Positions 1 to 6,164 of a stretch of DNA of 8,107 nt are shown here, piece by piece (within the stretch, counting starts at the first letter, position 1; each line of letters opens with the position of its first letter). A model generated the notes under the pieces. That model ran no database searches. It was not told the DNA's origin and saw only the letters and a list, made by a program, of their open reading frames with translations. A program made the translations under genes and the position numbers. Source of the stretch: Chloroflexota bacterium (GTDB lineage Bacteria; Chloroflexota; Dehalococcoidia; UBA2979); the NCBI GenBank assembly GCA_027592975.1, contig JAQCJS010000038.1, positions 1 to 8,107 of the forward strand, read 5' to 3'.

Positions 1-1353
1 GGGGGGGATGCGGCGACGGACGCGGCGATCCTCGCCGTGCTGAACGCACAGACGCCGGTGGTGACACTGGTCGGCAAGTCGTCGTCCGTGCAGGCGCGCG
101 AGGTGCTGGGCACGACCGAGGAAGAGAACCTCGCGATGATCCGCGACTCCGTGCAGTACCTGGTCACGCAGGGGCGCGAGGTGGTCTTCGACGCGGAGCA
201 CTTCTTCGACGGCTTCCGGCTGGATCCCGCGTACGCCCTCGACTCGCTGCGCGCGGCGGAACGCGCGGGCGCGAGCACCGTGACGCTGTGCGACACCAAC
301 GGCGGCGCGATGCCGGACGAGATCGTCGCAGCGGTGCGCGCGGCGCGCGAGGTGGTGGGGTGCCGCATCGGCATCCACTGTCACAACGACACCGACATGG
401 CGGTGGCGAACACGATCCTCGCGGTGCAGGAGGGCGCGACGCAGGTGCAGGCGTGCCTGAACGGCTGGGGCGAGCGCACCGGCAACGCGAACATCGTCTC
501 CGTGATCGCGAACCTGCAACTCAAGATGGGCATCAAGGTGATCACGGACGAGCAGCTGCGGCGGCTCACGGAGACCGCGCACTTCGCGCAGGAGATCGCC
601 AATCTGCTGCCGGATCCACAGCAGCCGTACGTGGGCAGCGGCGCGTTCGCGCACAAGGCCGGCCTCCACGTCGCCGCGATCACGAAGTCGCCCGGCTCCT
701 ACACGCACGTGGATCCGCTGCGCGTGGGCAACACGGAGCGCGTGCTGGTCTCGGAGTTCTCCGGCCGTCGCAACATCGTGGAGAAGCTGCGCGAGCAGGG
801 CGTGGAGCTGGAGCTGACGGACGCGCAGGCGGCGCATGCGCTGGAGCAAGTGAAGCAGCGCGAGGCGCTGGGTGCCGCGTACGAGAGCGCCGAGGCCTCG
901 TTCGAGCTGCTGGTGCGGCGCAGCCTGAACGGGTACGCCTCGCCGTTCGCGCTGGAGGACTTCCTGATCGTGGAGCGCCGCCGCCATCTCGTCGGCCCCG
1001 GCGACCGCAACGAGATGCAGGCGGAGGCGATGGTGAAGGTGCGCGTGGGCGAGCACCTGGCGCAGGTCGCCGCGGACGGCAACGGCCCCGTCTCCGCGCT
1101 GGACGCCGGCGTGCGCAAGGCGCTGACCGAGGTGTTCCCCGGCATCGCCGATGTCCACCTGTCCGACTACAAGGTGCGCATCATCAACTCCAACGCCGGC
1201 GCGGACGCCGCCGTGCGCGTGCTGGTGGAGTCCACGGACGGCCTCCACCGCTGGCGCACCGTGGGTGCCTCGACCGATGTGATCGAGGCGTCCTGGCTGG
1301 CGCTGCAGGACGCGTACGAGTACTGGATCATGCGCTGGGGCCAGCGCGCCTAG
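1..1353 (+). CDS. cimA: (R)-citramalate synthase CimA, 5' end cut off by the window
   Basis: The reading frame is open from the first base and ends at TAG 1351-1353, giving 450 codons. CimA proteins are roughly 520-540 residues, so the first strands of the TIM barrel, including the LRDG-type metal-binding motif, lie outside the window. The enzyme condenses pyruvate and acetyl-CoA to citramalate, the entry to threonine-independent isoleucine synthesis. Visible family marks are the EENLAMI segment, the DAEHFFDGF motif (nt 190-216), LCDTNGG (nt 289-309), the metal-binding HCHND (nt 376-390) and GERTGNAN (nt 469-492). The C-terminal part from about nt 890 looks like the LeuA-type allosteric dimer domain that gives isoleucine feedback in this family. 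DAEHFFDG and CDTNGG separate CimA (TIGR00977 type) from 2-isopropylmalate synthase. One oddity: the usual GKSWDLHV-like stretch reads GKSSSVQA here (nt 73-96). The GTG at 37 is an internal codon, not the start. Confidence 0.95.
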   Translation, partial: GGDAATDAAILAVLNAQTPVVTLVGKSSSVQAREVLGTTEEENLAMIRDSVQYLVTQGREVVFDAEHFFDGFRLDPAYALDSLRAAERAGASTVTLCDTNGGAMPDEIVAAVRAAREVVGCRIGIHCHNDTDMAVANTILAVQEGATQVQACLNGWGERTGNANIVSVIANLQLKMGIKVITDEQLRRLTETAHFAQEIANLLPDPQQPYVGSGAFAHKAGLHVAAITKSPGSYTHVDPLRVGNTERVLVSEFSGRRNIVEKLREQGVELELTDAQAAHALEQVKQREALGAAYESAEASFELLVRRSLNGYASPFALEDFLIVERRRHLVGPGDRNEMQAEAMVKVRVGEHLAQVAADGNGPVSALDAGVRKALTEVFPGIADVHLSDYKVRIINSNAGADAAVRVLVESTDGLHRWRTVGASTDVIEASWLALQDAYEYWIMRWGQRA

Positions 1354-1355
1354 CA

Positions 1356-1373
1356 GTGCGCACCCGTGTGCAC
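1356..1373 (+). terminator. Short hairpin between the converging cimA and PDZ genes
   Basis: Bases 1356-1362 pair with 1367-1373 (7 bp, one G-U on the plus-strand RNA, 4-base loop). The hairpin lies 2 bases after the cimA stop, in the 30-bp gap between two converging genes. There is no T-run, so intrinsic termination is only a guess from position. Confidence 0.3.
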
Positions 1374-1383
1374 CTCGCGATGG

Positions 1384-2181
1384 CTAGGTGCGAGGGCCGA
1401 GGGTCGCGGTGAGCGTGATCTGCTGATCACCGCGCTTCACGGACAGTGCCACGGACGCACCGTGGCCGGCGTCCCGCAGGATCACCTGTAGCCCGTCCAC
1501 GCTGCTGGAGGCGCGCCCGTTCGCGGAGACGATGACGTCGTCGGGGACGAGGCCGGCGCTGGCCGCGGGGCTGCTCGTCATGACAGTGAGCACCTTCAGC
1601 CCACCCGGCACGGGCTGCAGCGAGACGCCGAGGACCGGTCCCTGGGTGGGCGCCGCCGGCGTGCCCGTGGGCGACGGAGATGGCGCCTCGGCGCCGGATC
1701 GGCCGTCGCCACGGCCCAGCTGCGGCGCACGCTCCGTCAGGCGCTGGAGCAGACCGCCCAGGCCGGCCATCGCGGGCGCCTTGTGGACCTTCAGATCCAC
1801 GCGCGCACCCTCCCGATTCACGCTGAGGGTGAACTCCGCGCTCGGCGGCACGGCGGCGAGGCGCGTACGGGCTTCGTCCATCGTGGTCACGTCCTGGTCG
1901 TTGACCGCGACGATCCGGTCGCCCGTGCGCAGGCCCGCGGCTCCGCCGGGGCCGTCCGCGACCACCTCGGTCACGCGCAGCTCGGCATCGAGCTGCGCCG
2001 CGAGGGTGGGGTTCCCGGCGTGCATGGCGCCGTTCCCACGCCGCCCGGCCTCGCGCTCCAACTGCTCGTCGGCGCTGCCGTCCCCCGTCTGCACGATCAG
2101 CGACCCGACGCCGATGATGATCGCCACGACCGCGAGCATCCCCAGGATCAGCGGGAGCAGGTTGCGCTGCACGTAGTTCAT
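1384..2181 (-). CDS. Membrane-anchored protein with two PDZ domains and no protease domain
   Basis: 265 residues. A short N-terminal segment is followed by one hydrophobic helix (about residues 8-30), so the rest probably lies outside the membrane. PDZ domain 1 is about residues 57-135, with the GDRIVAVN carboxylate-loop/strand region at 87-94. A Pro/Ser/Thr/Gly-rich linker spans about 155-182. PDZ domain 2 is about 183-262, with DDVIVSANG at 214-222. HtrA/DegP/DegS proteins combine PDZ domains with a trypsin-like domain, but no catalytic domain fits in this length, so it is a binding or scaffold protein rather than a protease. The ATG overlaps the kinase stop codon (ATGA, 2181-2178) and has a strong ribosome site inside the kinase gene, so the two are probably translationally coupled. 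A role in the kinase's signalling, by binding exposed C-termini or the sensor domain, is inference from the operon alone. Confidence 0.9.
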   Translation of the reverse strand: MNYVQRNLLPLILGMLAVVAIIIGVGSLIVQTGDGSADEQLEREAGRRGNGAMHAGNPTLAAQLDAELRVTEVVADGPGGAAGLRTGDRIVAVNDQDVTTMDEARTRLAAVPPSAEFTLSVNREGARVDLKVHKAPAMAGLGGLLQRLTERAPQLGRGDGRSGAEAPSPSPTGTPAAPTQGPVLGVSLQPVPGGLKVLTVMTSSPAASAGLVPDDVIVSANGRASSSVDGLQVILRDAGHGASVALSVKRGDQQITLTATLGPRT

Positions 2182-3701
2182 ACGCCCTCCTCCGCCGGGG
2201 AAGGCGGGGCGGCGGACGGGCCGCCGGACGGGTCCGTGGTCGAATCGAGCCGCGTCGCCTCGCCACGCGGGGTGGCGGCGCTGGGGCCGCGGGTGGGCAG
2301 GAAGACGGAGACAGTCGTCCCCGCCTCCGCGTTGGACTCGATGGAGACGGTGCCGGCGTGCGCGAGCACCAGCTCCTGCACGATCGAGAGGCCCAGCCCG
2401 CGGTGGCGGCCTCGCGTGCGCGCGGTGTCCACCTGGTAGAAGCGGTCGAAGACGCGCTCCACCTGCTCCGGCGGGATCGGATCACCGCCGTTGTGAACCT
2501 CGACCAGCACGCCGCTGGCGACGCGACGCGACGTCAGGAGCACCTCGCTCCCGGTGGGCGCGAAGCGGATCGCGTTGTCGATGAGGTTGGCGAGGACCTG
2601 CTCCAACCGGCGGCCGTCCGCGCGGATCGTGTCGCCCGCCAGCGCCGTGCGCAGCGACACCTGCGCCTCCCCCGCCGGGAAGCGGAACCGGAGCACCGAC
2701 CCCTCGATCACCGCGTCGATGTCGACGCGGTCGAGGTCGAGGTGGAGCGCGCCGGACTCGATCTCGGAGAGGTAGAGCAGGTCGTCCACCAGCAGGCGGA
2801 TGCGATCGGCCTCCTCGTTGATCACGGCGCCGACCTCCTTCGGGTCGCCGGGGAGGCCGTCCATGAGCGCCTGAGAGAACCCCTGGATGGAGGTGAGCGG
2901 GGTGCGCAGCTCGTGCGAGACGTTGGCGAGCAGGTCGCGCATGGCGCGGTTGCTGCGGCTGACCTGATCCGACATGTCGTTGAACGCCTGGGCCAGACGG
3001 CCGACCTCGTCGTCGCCGTCCACGTCGATGCGCTGGCTCAGATCGCCGCGGGCCATCGCCTGGGAGGCGCGGGTGACCTGCGCGATCGGGTTCGTGATGC
3101 GGGAAGCGAAGAGCGAGGCGAAGATGACCGCCACCACGCCGGCACCCAGGCCCGCGAGCGCCAGCGGGCGCATCAGCCGCCACCACGCCGCCGTCACGTC
3201 CGCCGCGGGCACCACCACCACCAGGCTGTGCGAGACGCCGGTGGGGGCGTCCATGACGCCTCGACGCGGCTGCTCCGCGGCGGTGAAGAAGTAGAGGTCT
3301 TCGCCGTGGCCGATGAAGCGCTGTGTGCGGAAGGCCTGGATGCGCGGATTGCCATGGAACGGCTGGGCGTCCTGTAGCGAGAGCTGGTCGCCCAGCAGCG
3401 ACTGGCGCGGATCCGTGTCCAGCACGACCTTCTGCGACTGGTCCACCAGCAGGATGCGGAGGCCGTAGTCCCGGCCGATCTCGCGGAGCACCTCACGCAT
3501 GGTCTCCGGCGTCCAGCCACGCAGCTCCATGTTGCGCGCGCCTTCGGTGAGCGGCCCGACAAGGACGCCGATGCGCTGCTGGGCCGCCTCCGTCTGCTCC
3601 TGCCGGAGCAGCAGCACGAAGGCCGACGCCGAGAGGAAGAGGCTCAGCGCGATGACGATGGCGAGGCCCGCCAGGAGGCGGGACTTGAAGCTCCTCAGCA
3701 T
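2178..3701 (-). CDS. Two-component sensor histidine kinase (TM-sensor-TM-HAMP-HisKA-HATPase)
   Basis: 507 residues. TM1 is about 8-32. An extracytoplasmic sensor of about 145 residues follows (33-177), containing a PAS/Cache-like strand pair (RILLVDQSQKVVLDTD at 82-97). TM2 is about 178-200 and HAMP about 201-254. The HisKA dimerisation helix carries the phospho-acceptor His263 in the VSHELRTPLTSIQGF box. The ATPase domain shows the N box NLIDNAIRF (372-380), the G1 box NGGDPIP (404-410), the F box FDRFYQVD (418-425) and the G2 box GLGLSIV (435-441). The usual Asp of the G1 box is Asn404, a variant also seen in CusS-type kinases, so activity is still expected. Residues 471-507 form a low-complexity Pro/Ser/Thr tail. 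The start lies 4 bp after the regulator's stop, without a clear ribosome site, which suggests coupled translation. The signal is unknown; the partner is the adjacent OmpR-type regulator. Confidence 0.96.
   Translation of the reverse strand: MLRSFKSRLLAGLAIVIALSLFLSASAFVLLLRQEQTEAAQQRIGVLVGPLTEGARNMELRGWTPETMREVLREIGRDYGLRILLVDQSQKVVLDTDPRQSLLGDQLSLQDAQPFHGNPRIQAFRTQRFIGHGEDLYFFTAAEQPRRGVMDAPTGVSHSLVVVVPAADVTAAWWRLMRPLALAGLGAGVVAVIFASLFASRITNPIAQVTRASQAMARGDLSQRIDVDGDDEVGRLAQAFNDMSDQVSRSNRAMRDLLANVSHELRTPLTSIQGFSQALMDGLPGDPKEVGAVINEEADRIRLLVDDLLYLSEIESGALHLDLDRVDIDAVIEGSVLRFRFPAGEAQVSLRTALAGDTIRADGRRLEQVLANLIDNAIRFAPTGSEVLLTSRRVASGVLVEVHNGGDPIPPEQVERVFDRFYQVDTARTRGRHRGLGLSIVQELVLAHAGTVSIESNAEAGTTVSVFLPTRGPSAATPRGEATRLDSTTDPSGGPSAAPPSPAEEGV
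2186..2193 (-). promoter_or_regulatory. Ribosome binding site of the PDZ gene inside the kinase 3' end
   Basis: On the minus strand GGAGGAGG ends 4 bases before the ATG at 2181. It is formed by the last Glu-Glu-Gly codons of the kinase, and supports the ATGA-overlap start. Confidence 0.8.
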
Positions 3702-3705
3702 GTCG

Positions 3706-4410
3706 CTAGTGCGTGTCCGTGCCCGGGACGAGCTTGTATCCCACGCCCCACACCGTTTCGATCTTGGGTCGCGCCTGCTTCAGCTTGTCACGCAACCAGG
3801 CGACGTGCACATCGATCGTGCGGGCGTCACCGTAGAAGTCCTCGCCCCACACGATGGAGAGCAGACGCTCGCGGTCCATGGCGACGTTGGGGTGGCGCAT
3901 GAACGCCTCCAGCAGATCGAACTCGCGCTGGCGCAGCCGGACGCGCTCGCCGGCGACCATGACGTCGCGGCTGGAGGGATCGAGCGTCAGGTCGGCGATG
4001 GTCACGGCCGCGCGCTCGCCCGGCTCCTCCGGTCCGTTCTTGTCCCAGTCGCGGCGGCGCAGGTTCGCCTTCACCCGCGCGACGACCTCGCGCGGGTTGA
4101 ACGGCTTGGTGATGTAGTCGTCCGCGCCCATTTCGAGGCCGACGATCTTGTCGACGTCGTCTGTGCGTGCGGTGAGCATGATCACGGGCACATCCGATTC
4201 CCGGCGGATTTCTGTGCAGACCTCGAAGCCGCCGAGCTCGGGCATCATCAGGTCGAGGAGAACCAGATCGGGCGACTCGGTGCGGAAGCGATCCAGGGCC
4301 TCGCGGCCGTTGCGAGCGGCGATGATCTCGTAGCCCTCCTCGCGCAGATAGAGGCGCAGGAGCTTGACGATGTTGGGTTCGTCGTCGGCGACCAGGATTT
4401 TCGCGGGCAT
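3706..4410 (-). CDS. OmpR/PhoB-family response regulator
   Basis: 234 residues. The receiver domain (about 1-120) has the acidic pair D9/D10, phospho-acceptor D53 in the LLDLMMP motif, switch residues T80 and Y99, and K102 in TKPF. All the catalytic positions are present. A linker of about 15 residues leads to a winged-helix DNA-binding domain (about 135-230), with the transactivation loop around 165-195, the recognition helix around TIDVHVAWLRDKL (198-210) and the terminal wing GVGYKLVPG (222-230). It is therefore a DNA-binding transcription factor phosphorylated by the downstream kinase. It is first in the regulator-kinase-PDZ operon, with 247 bp of gene-free DNA upstream. No good Shine-Dalgarno precedes the ATG: the preceding bases are CGGCGCCCCCT. 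Low translation or another signal is possible. Confidence 0.97.
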   Translation of the reverse strand: MPAKILVADDEPNIVKLLRLYLREEGYEIIAARNGREALDRFRTESPDLVLLDLMMPELGGFEVCTEIRRESDVPVIMLTARTDDVDKIVGLEMGADDYITKPFNPREVVARVKANLRRRDWDKNGPEEPGERAAVTIADLTLDPSSRDVMVAGERVRLRQREFDLLEAFMRHPNVAMDRERLLSIVWGEDFYGDARTIDVHVAWLRDKLKQARPKIETVWGVGYKLVPGTDTH

Positions 4411-4486
4411 AGGGGGCGCCGCCGTCAGGTGGGGGTGGGGAGGTTCAGGTCGGGGCCGACCCGCGTGTCAGTCCGAAGACTTCCGC

Positions 4487-4495
4487 GCCGAGGTT
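4487..4495 (-). repeat. Copy 1 of the intergenic 9-mer AACCTCGGC
   Basis: Read on the minus strand, it lies 76 bp upstream of the response-regulator ATG. It also forms one arm of a 9-bp inverted repeat with 4526-4534. No known binding site recognised. Confidence 0.5.
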
Positions 4496-4534
4496 CGCAA
4501 CCGCTCCCACCACTTGCTTGATTCACGAACCTCG
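4489..4534. repeat. 9-bp perfect inverted repeat upstream of the response regulator
   Basis: CGAGGTTCG (4489-4497) and CGAACCTCG (4526-4534) are exact reverse complements separated by 28 bases. They lie between csrA and the regulator, and could be paired operator half-sites or a long-loop hairpin in the leader. The function is not established. Confidence 0.45.
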
Positions 4535-4596
4535 TCGTGCGGGCGCGGCCCCTTCCTGAGAAGAAGGATGCCGCGTGCCGATTCACGATCCGCGAT

Positions 4597-4615
4597 CCAA
4601 GTGTAAACAAAGTGT
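4597..4615 (-). promoter_or_regulatory. AAGTGT direct repeat with 11-bp phase, candidate regulator site
   Basis: AAGTGT occurs at 4599-4604 and again at 4610-4615, exactly 11 bp apart, about 190 bp upstream of the response-regulator start. OmpR/PhoB-family regulators commonly bind tandem 6-7 bp half-sites with this phase. The minus strand here also contains TACACT (4605-4600), a weak -10 match with no good -35. Autoregulation is inference. Confidence 0.35.
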
Positions 4616-4633
4616 GCGACTTCGCGGCCCCTG

Positions 4634-4656
4634 CCGGCCGATCCGGCGCCGGCCGG
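4634..4656 (-). terminator. GC-rich hairpin directly after csrA
   Basis: Bases 4634-4640 pair perfectly with 4650-4656 (7 bp, 9-base loop), starting one base beyond the csrA stop codon. All stem pairs are G-C. No T-run follows, so this is a candidate terminator or 3' stabiliser only. Confidence 0.35.
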
Positions 4657-4657
4657 G

Positions 4658-4900
4658 CTAACTCACCTGCCGGTCGAGGGTGCGAAGGCGTGCGGGGAGG
4701 GCCGGGCGGTCCCCCGGGCGGGCCGCCGCGGCCTGGTTGGCGTCCGCGACCTCCGTCAGGAGTTCCTCGCGCAGGACGGCGATGGAGCGGGGGGCCTCCA
4801 CGCCGATCTTCACGCGCTCGCCATCCACGGACAGCACGCGGACGATCACGTTGCCGTCGATAACGATGCCTTGCTCCGCCTTGCGGGTGAGAATGAGCAC
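4658..4900 (-). CDS. csrA: CsrA, mRNA-binding translational regulator
   Basis: 80 residues starting at GTG 4900, with GGAGG five bases upstream. The open frame continues far upstream through fliW, but homology begins exactly at MLILTRK and the ribosome site fixes the start. CsrA dimers bind GGA motifs in hairpin loops or over ribosome sites of target mRNAs, blocking translation or changing stability. The family body is intact: LTRKAEQGIVI, the VKIGVEAP stretch (30-37) and the RNA-binding R44 in VLREEL. E. coli CsrA has 61 residues, while this one has an extra Ala/Pro/Arg-rich tail (about 55-80). FliW acts on the C-terminal region of CsrA in Bacillus-type systems, so the tail may matter for partner control. 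It lies 86 bp downstream of fliW in the same direction, probably as one operon. The leader has overlapping pairings that may control it. Confidence 0.97.
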   Translation of the reverse strand: MLILTRKAEQGIVIDGNVIVRVLSVDGERVKIGVEAPRSIAVLREELLTEVADANQAAAARPGDRPALPARLRTLDRQVS

Positions 4901-4905
4901 GGCGA

Positions 4906-4969
4906 CCTCCCTGCCAGCGCGCGCAACACGTCGGGGCCGAGGTCCCTCGCTCGATTGTCGGCAGGGACC
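4906..4969 (-). promoter_or_regulatory. csrA ribosome site and leader with two mutually exclusive pairings
   Basis: The Shine-Dalgarno GGAGG is at 4910-4906. Upstream, bases 4963-4969 can pair with 4941-4947 (7 bp), leaving the ribosome site free. The overlapping segment 4960-4967 can instead pair with 4908-4915 (8 bp), which covers the first three bases of the Shine-Dalgarno. Both pairings are perfect complements. GGA triplets, the CsrA recognition core, occur in the GAGGGACC and CAGGGAGG segments. Autoregulation by CsrA is known in other bacteria; here it is inferred. Confidence 0.45.
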
Positions 4970-4986
4970 GGGGCGATCCGCAGGGG

Positions 4987-5469
4987 CTACGCCGTCGCGG
5001 CCATGGCCGGGGGCCCCTCGTCCGAGGCAGCGTGATCGAGGCCCTCGAAGACGCGGGCGCGCAGCTCCAGCTCCGCGTCCTGCAGGATCACCTGCCGGGC
5101 CAGGTGCGTCCGGCGGCAGAGGACAAGCGGCGCCAACAGGTTCGCGGTGATCTTCTCCGCGTCCTCGTTCAGCGTCAGGATGCAGCGCACCAGCGCATCG
5201 GATGGCTCCTGCATCCCGATCGCCTCCGCATCCCGGTCGGGGAGTTCGAAGAGGTAGTCGGGGCGAAAGAGGAACGGCTCCAGCAGCGCGAAGGAGACAT
5301 CCGGATCCTCCAGCGACTGGAGCCACTCGATGGGCGAGTCCGCCTCGCCGATGAGCGCGTAGCGCCGCAGCGACTCGAAGCCGCCGAGGCCGGGCTCGAA
5401 GGCGAAGATCTGCTGCTCGCTGACCTCCAGCACTTCCTCCACACCCATGAGATTCGTCTTGACCTGCAT
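4987..5469 (-). CDS. fliW: FliW, flagellar assembly factor and CsrA antagonist
   Basis: 160 residues from ATG 5469, with GGAGG six bases upstream (5480-5476). The frame extends further upstream, but homology and the ribosome site both begin here. Family marks are FEPGLGGFESLRRYALI (24-40), the WLQSLEDPDVSFALLEPF core (49-66), PDYLFELPD (70-78), the ITANLLAPLVL stretch (107-117) and QVIL (126-129). In Bacillus and Campylobacter, FliW binds flagellin and CsrA alternately, so free flagellin releases FliW to relieve CsrA repression of flagellin mRNA. Residues about 147-160 form a short Ala/Pro tail not typical of the core family. It is followed by csrA on the same strand. No flagellin or other flagellar gene is visible, so the target must be elsewhere or the pair has a wider role. 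Confidence 0.97.
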   Translation of the reverse strand: MQVKTNLMGVEEVLEVSEQQIFAFEPGLGGFESLRRYALIGEADSPIEWLQSLEDPDVSFALLEPFLFRPDYLFELPDRDAEAIGMQEPSDALVRCILTLNEDAEKITANLLAPLVLCRRTHLARQVILQDAELELRARVFEGLDHAASDEGPPAMAATA

Positions 5470-5475
5470 CGCGGT

Positions 5476-5480
5476 CCTCC
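5476..5480 (-). promoter_or_regulatory. fliW ribosome binding site that decides the start
   Basis: GGAGG on the minus strand, six bases before the ATG at 5469. It supports the 160-residue form over longer in-frame starts. Confidence 0.8.
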
Positions 5481-5530
5481 GTTGCGCCCCGCCCTGGGAG
5501 CGCCATCTTCCTTCTCGTCTCAGGGCACGA

Positions 5531-5539
5531 GCCGAGGTT
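5531..5539 (-). repeat. Copy 2 of the 9-mer AACCTCGGC
   Basis: It lies 61 bp upstream of the fliW ATG, reading in the direction of the gene. An 8-bp inverted partner (AACCTCGG on the plus strand) lies at 5602-5609. Confidence 0.5.
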
Positions 5540-5619
5540 ACGGGCGGCGCCCTGCGTTCCCTATGAGGAGAAACCCGTGAATCGTAGGAGTAGCCCCCCG
5601 CAACCTCGGGTGCCGCCAC

Positions 5620-5655
5620 CCTCGACCTCGCGTCCACCGGGGCGCGAGGTCGGGG
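5620..5655. terminator. Long hairpin between the barrel-protein gene and fliW
   Basis: The core is 10 perfect pairs (5623-5632 with 5643-5652). On a plus-strand RNA the stem extends to 16 pairs (5620-5635/5640-5655) with two G-U wobbles and a 4-base loop. On the minus strand those two wobbles become A-C mismatches. It lies 26 bp past the stop of the minus-strand gene at 5682. No T-run follows on the minus strand; TTT follows on the plus strand. It is a likely transcript end or processing site. Confidence 0.5.
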
Positions 5656-5681
5656 TTTCGCTGACGGACCGGGCGGTGCTG

Positions 5682-5996
5682 CTACTTCGCGTTCGCGTCC
5701 CGGTCGCCCTCGAACGTGAGCTCCAGGTGGGAGTCCTCGTCGATCAGGCGGAGCAACTCGGCGCGAGGCGCCATCGCGTGCTGAGTCTGCGCGGCATCCT
5801 CGGCGACCTTGTCGCTCTCCCAGACGCCGAAGCGGCCCATCGCCGGCGGGTTCGCCATGGGGTGCGGGTTGAGGAGGTAGCCCTCGATGTAGCCGGGCTG
5901 GGTGGCGTAGTAGTCCGACAGCTTCTTGAGCTGATCGCGGACGCGCTCCACCTGACCATCACGAGGAACGACATACGTGACGCGGACGAACGACAT
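5682..5996 (-). CDS. Small dimeric alpha/beta-barrel (ABM-like) protein
   Basis: 104 residues from ATG 5996, with GAGG five bases upstream (6005-6002). The frame is open further upstream, but that part is low-complexity and the ribosome site favours this start. The pattern is one ferredoxin-like unit: strand FVRVTYVVP (3-11), an amphipathic helix with VERVRDQLKKLSDYY, then PGYIEGYLLNPH, a strand GRFGVWESDKVAEDAA, a second helix and a final strand LELTFEG. This is the layout of antibiotic-biosynthesis-monooxygenase-like and related stress-responsive barrels, which act as dimers. No active-site signature is clear enough to name a substrate, so an enzymatic role (cofactor-free oxygenation or haem handling) is possible but unproven. 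It stands alone, with hairpins on both sides. The assignment rests on fold pattern, not on a specific family. Confidence 0.7.
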   Translation of the reverse strand: MSFVRVTYVVPRDGQVERVRDQLKKLSDYYATQPGYIEGYLLNPHPMANPPAMGRFGVWESDKVAEDAAQTQHAMAPRAELLRLIDEDSHLELTFEGDRDANAK

Positions 5997-6061
5997 GGGA
6001 GCCTCTACTCTGCACGCTTGCGCTGATCCGCCGCGGCGGGCGCCCCGCGTGGAACAACGGC

Positions 6062-6067
6062 AGTATA
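6062..6067 (-). promoter_or_regulatory. -10-like TATACT upstream of the barrel-protein gene
   Basis: The minus strand reads TATACT (5 of 6 to TATAAT), 65 bp before the start at 5996. No recognisable -35 lies 16-18 bp upstream, so this is a weak call. Confidence 0.3.
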
Positions 6068-6085
6068 TGCGCGCGCAATGCGCGG

Positions 6086-6112
6086 CGGGACGCCCCTTGT
6101 GAGGGCGTCCCG
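6086..6112 (-). terminator. 10-bp GC-rich hairpin after the zinc-ribbon gene
   Basis: Bases 6086-6095 pair perfectly with 6103-6112 around a 7-base loop, 52 bp beyond the zinc-ribbon stop and upstream of the next gene. There is no T-run. Position and stability suggest a transcript end. Confidence 0.5.
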
Positions 6113-6164
6113 GACGATGCAAGCGGTGGGTGGGAGGACGCGGCTCGCTACTGCGAGCACCGGC

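Noticed and set aside
288..1412. A 374-codon plus-strand frame overlapping cimA
   Set aside because: Arg/Ala/Gly-rich composition without domains, typical of a second frame in GC-rich coding DNA; cimA in the other frame is certain.
1384..2181. Reading the double-PDZ protein as an HtrA/DegS-type protease
   Set aside because: The 265 residues hold a TM helix, two PDZ domains and a linker. There is no space for a trypsin-like domain and no GNSGG-type serine motif.
2358..4521. Long plus-strand frames opposite the kinase and response regulator
   Set aside because: They mirror strongly coded genes on the minus strand and show only His/Arg/Val-rich shadow composition with no recognisable domain.
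4658..5506. A long minus-strand frame (282 codons) ending in CsrA, which could be read as a fusion protein
   Set aside because: The upstream part is out of frame with fliW and low-complexity. CsrA homology begins exactly at GTG 4900, with GGAGG five bases before it.
1814..5584. CGATTCACG repeated at 1814-1822, 4579-4587 and, inverted, 5576-5584
   Set aside because: One copy lies within the PDZ coding sequence and the distances to genes are not consistent, so chance is the simpler reading.
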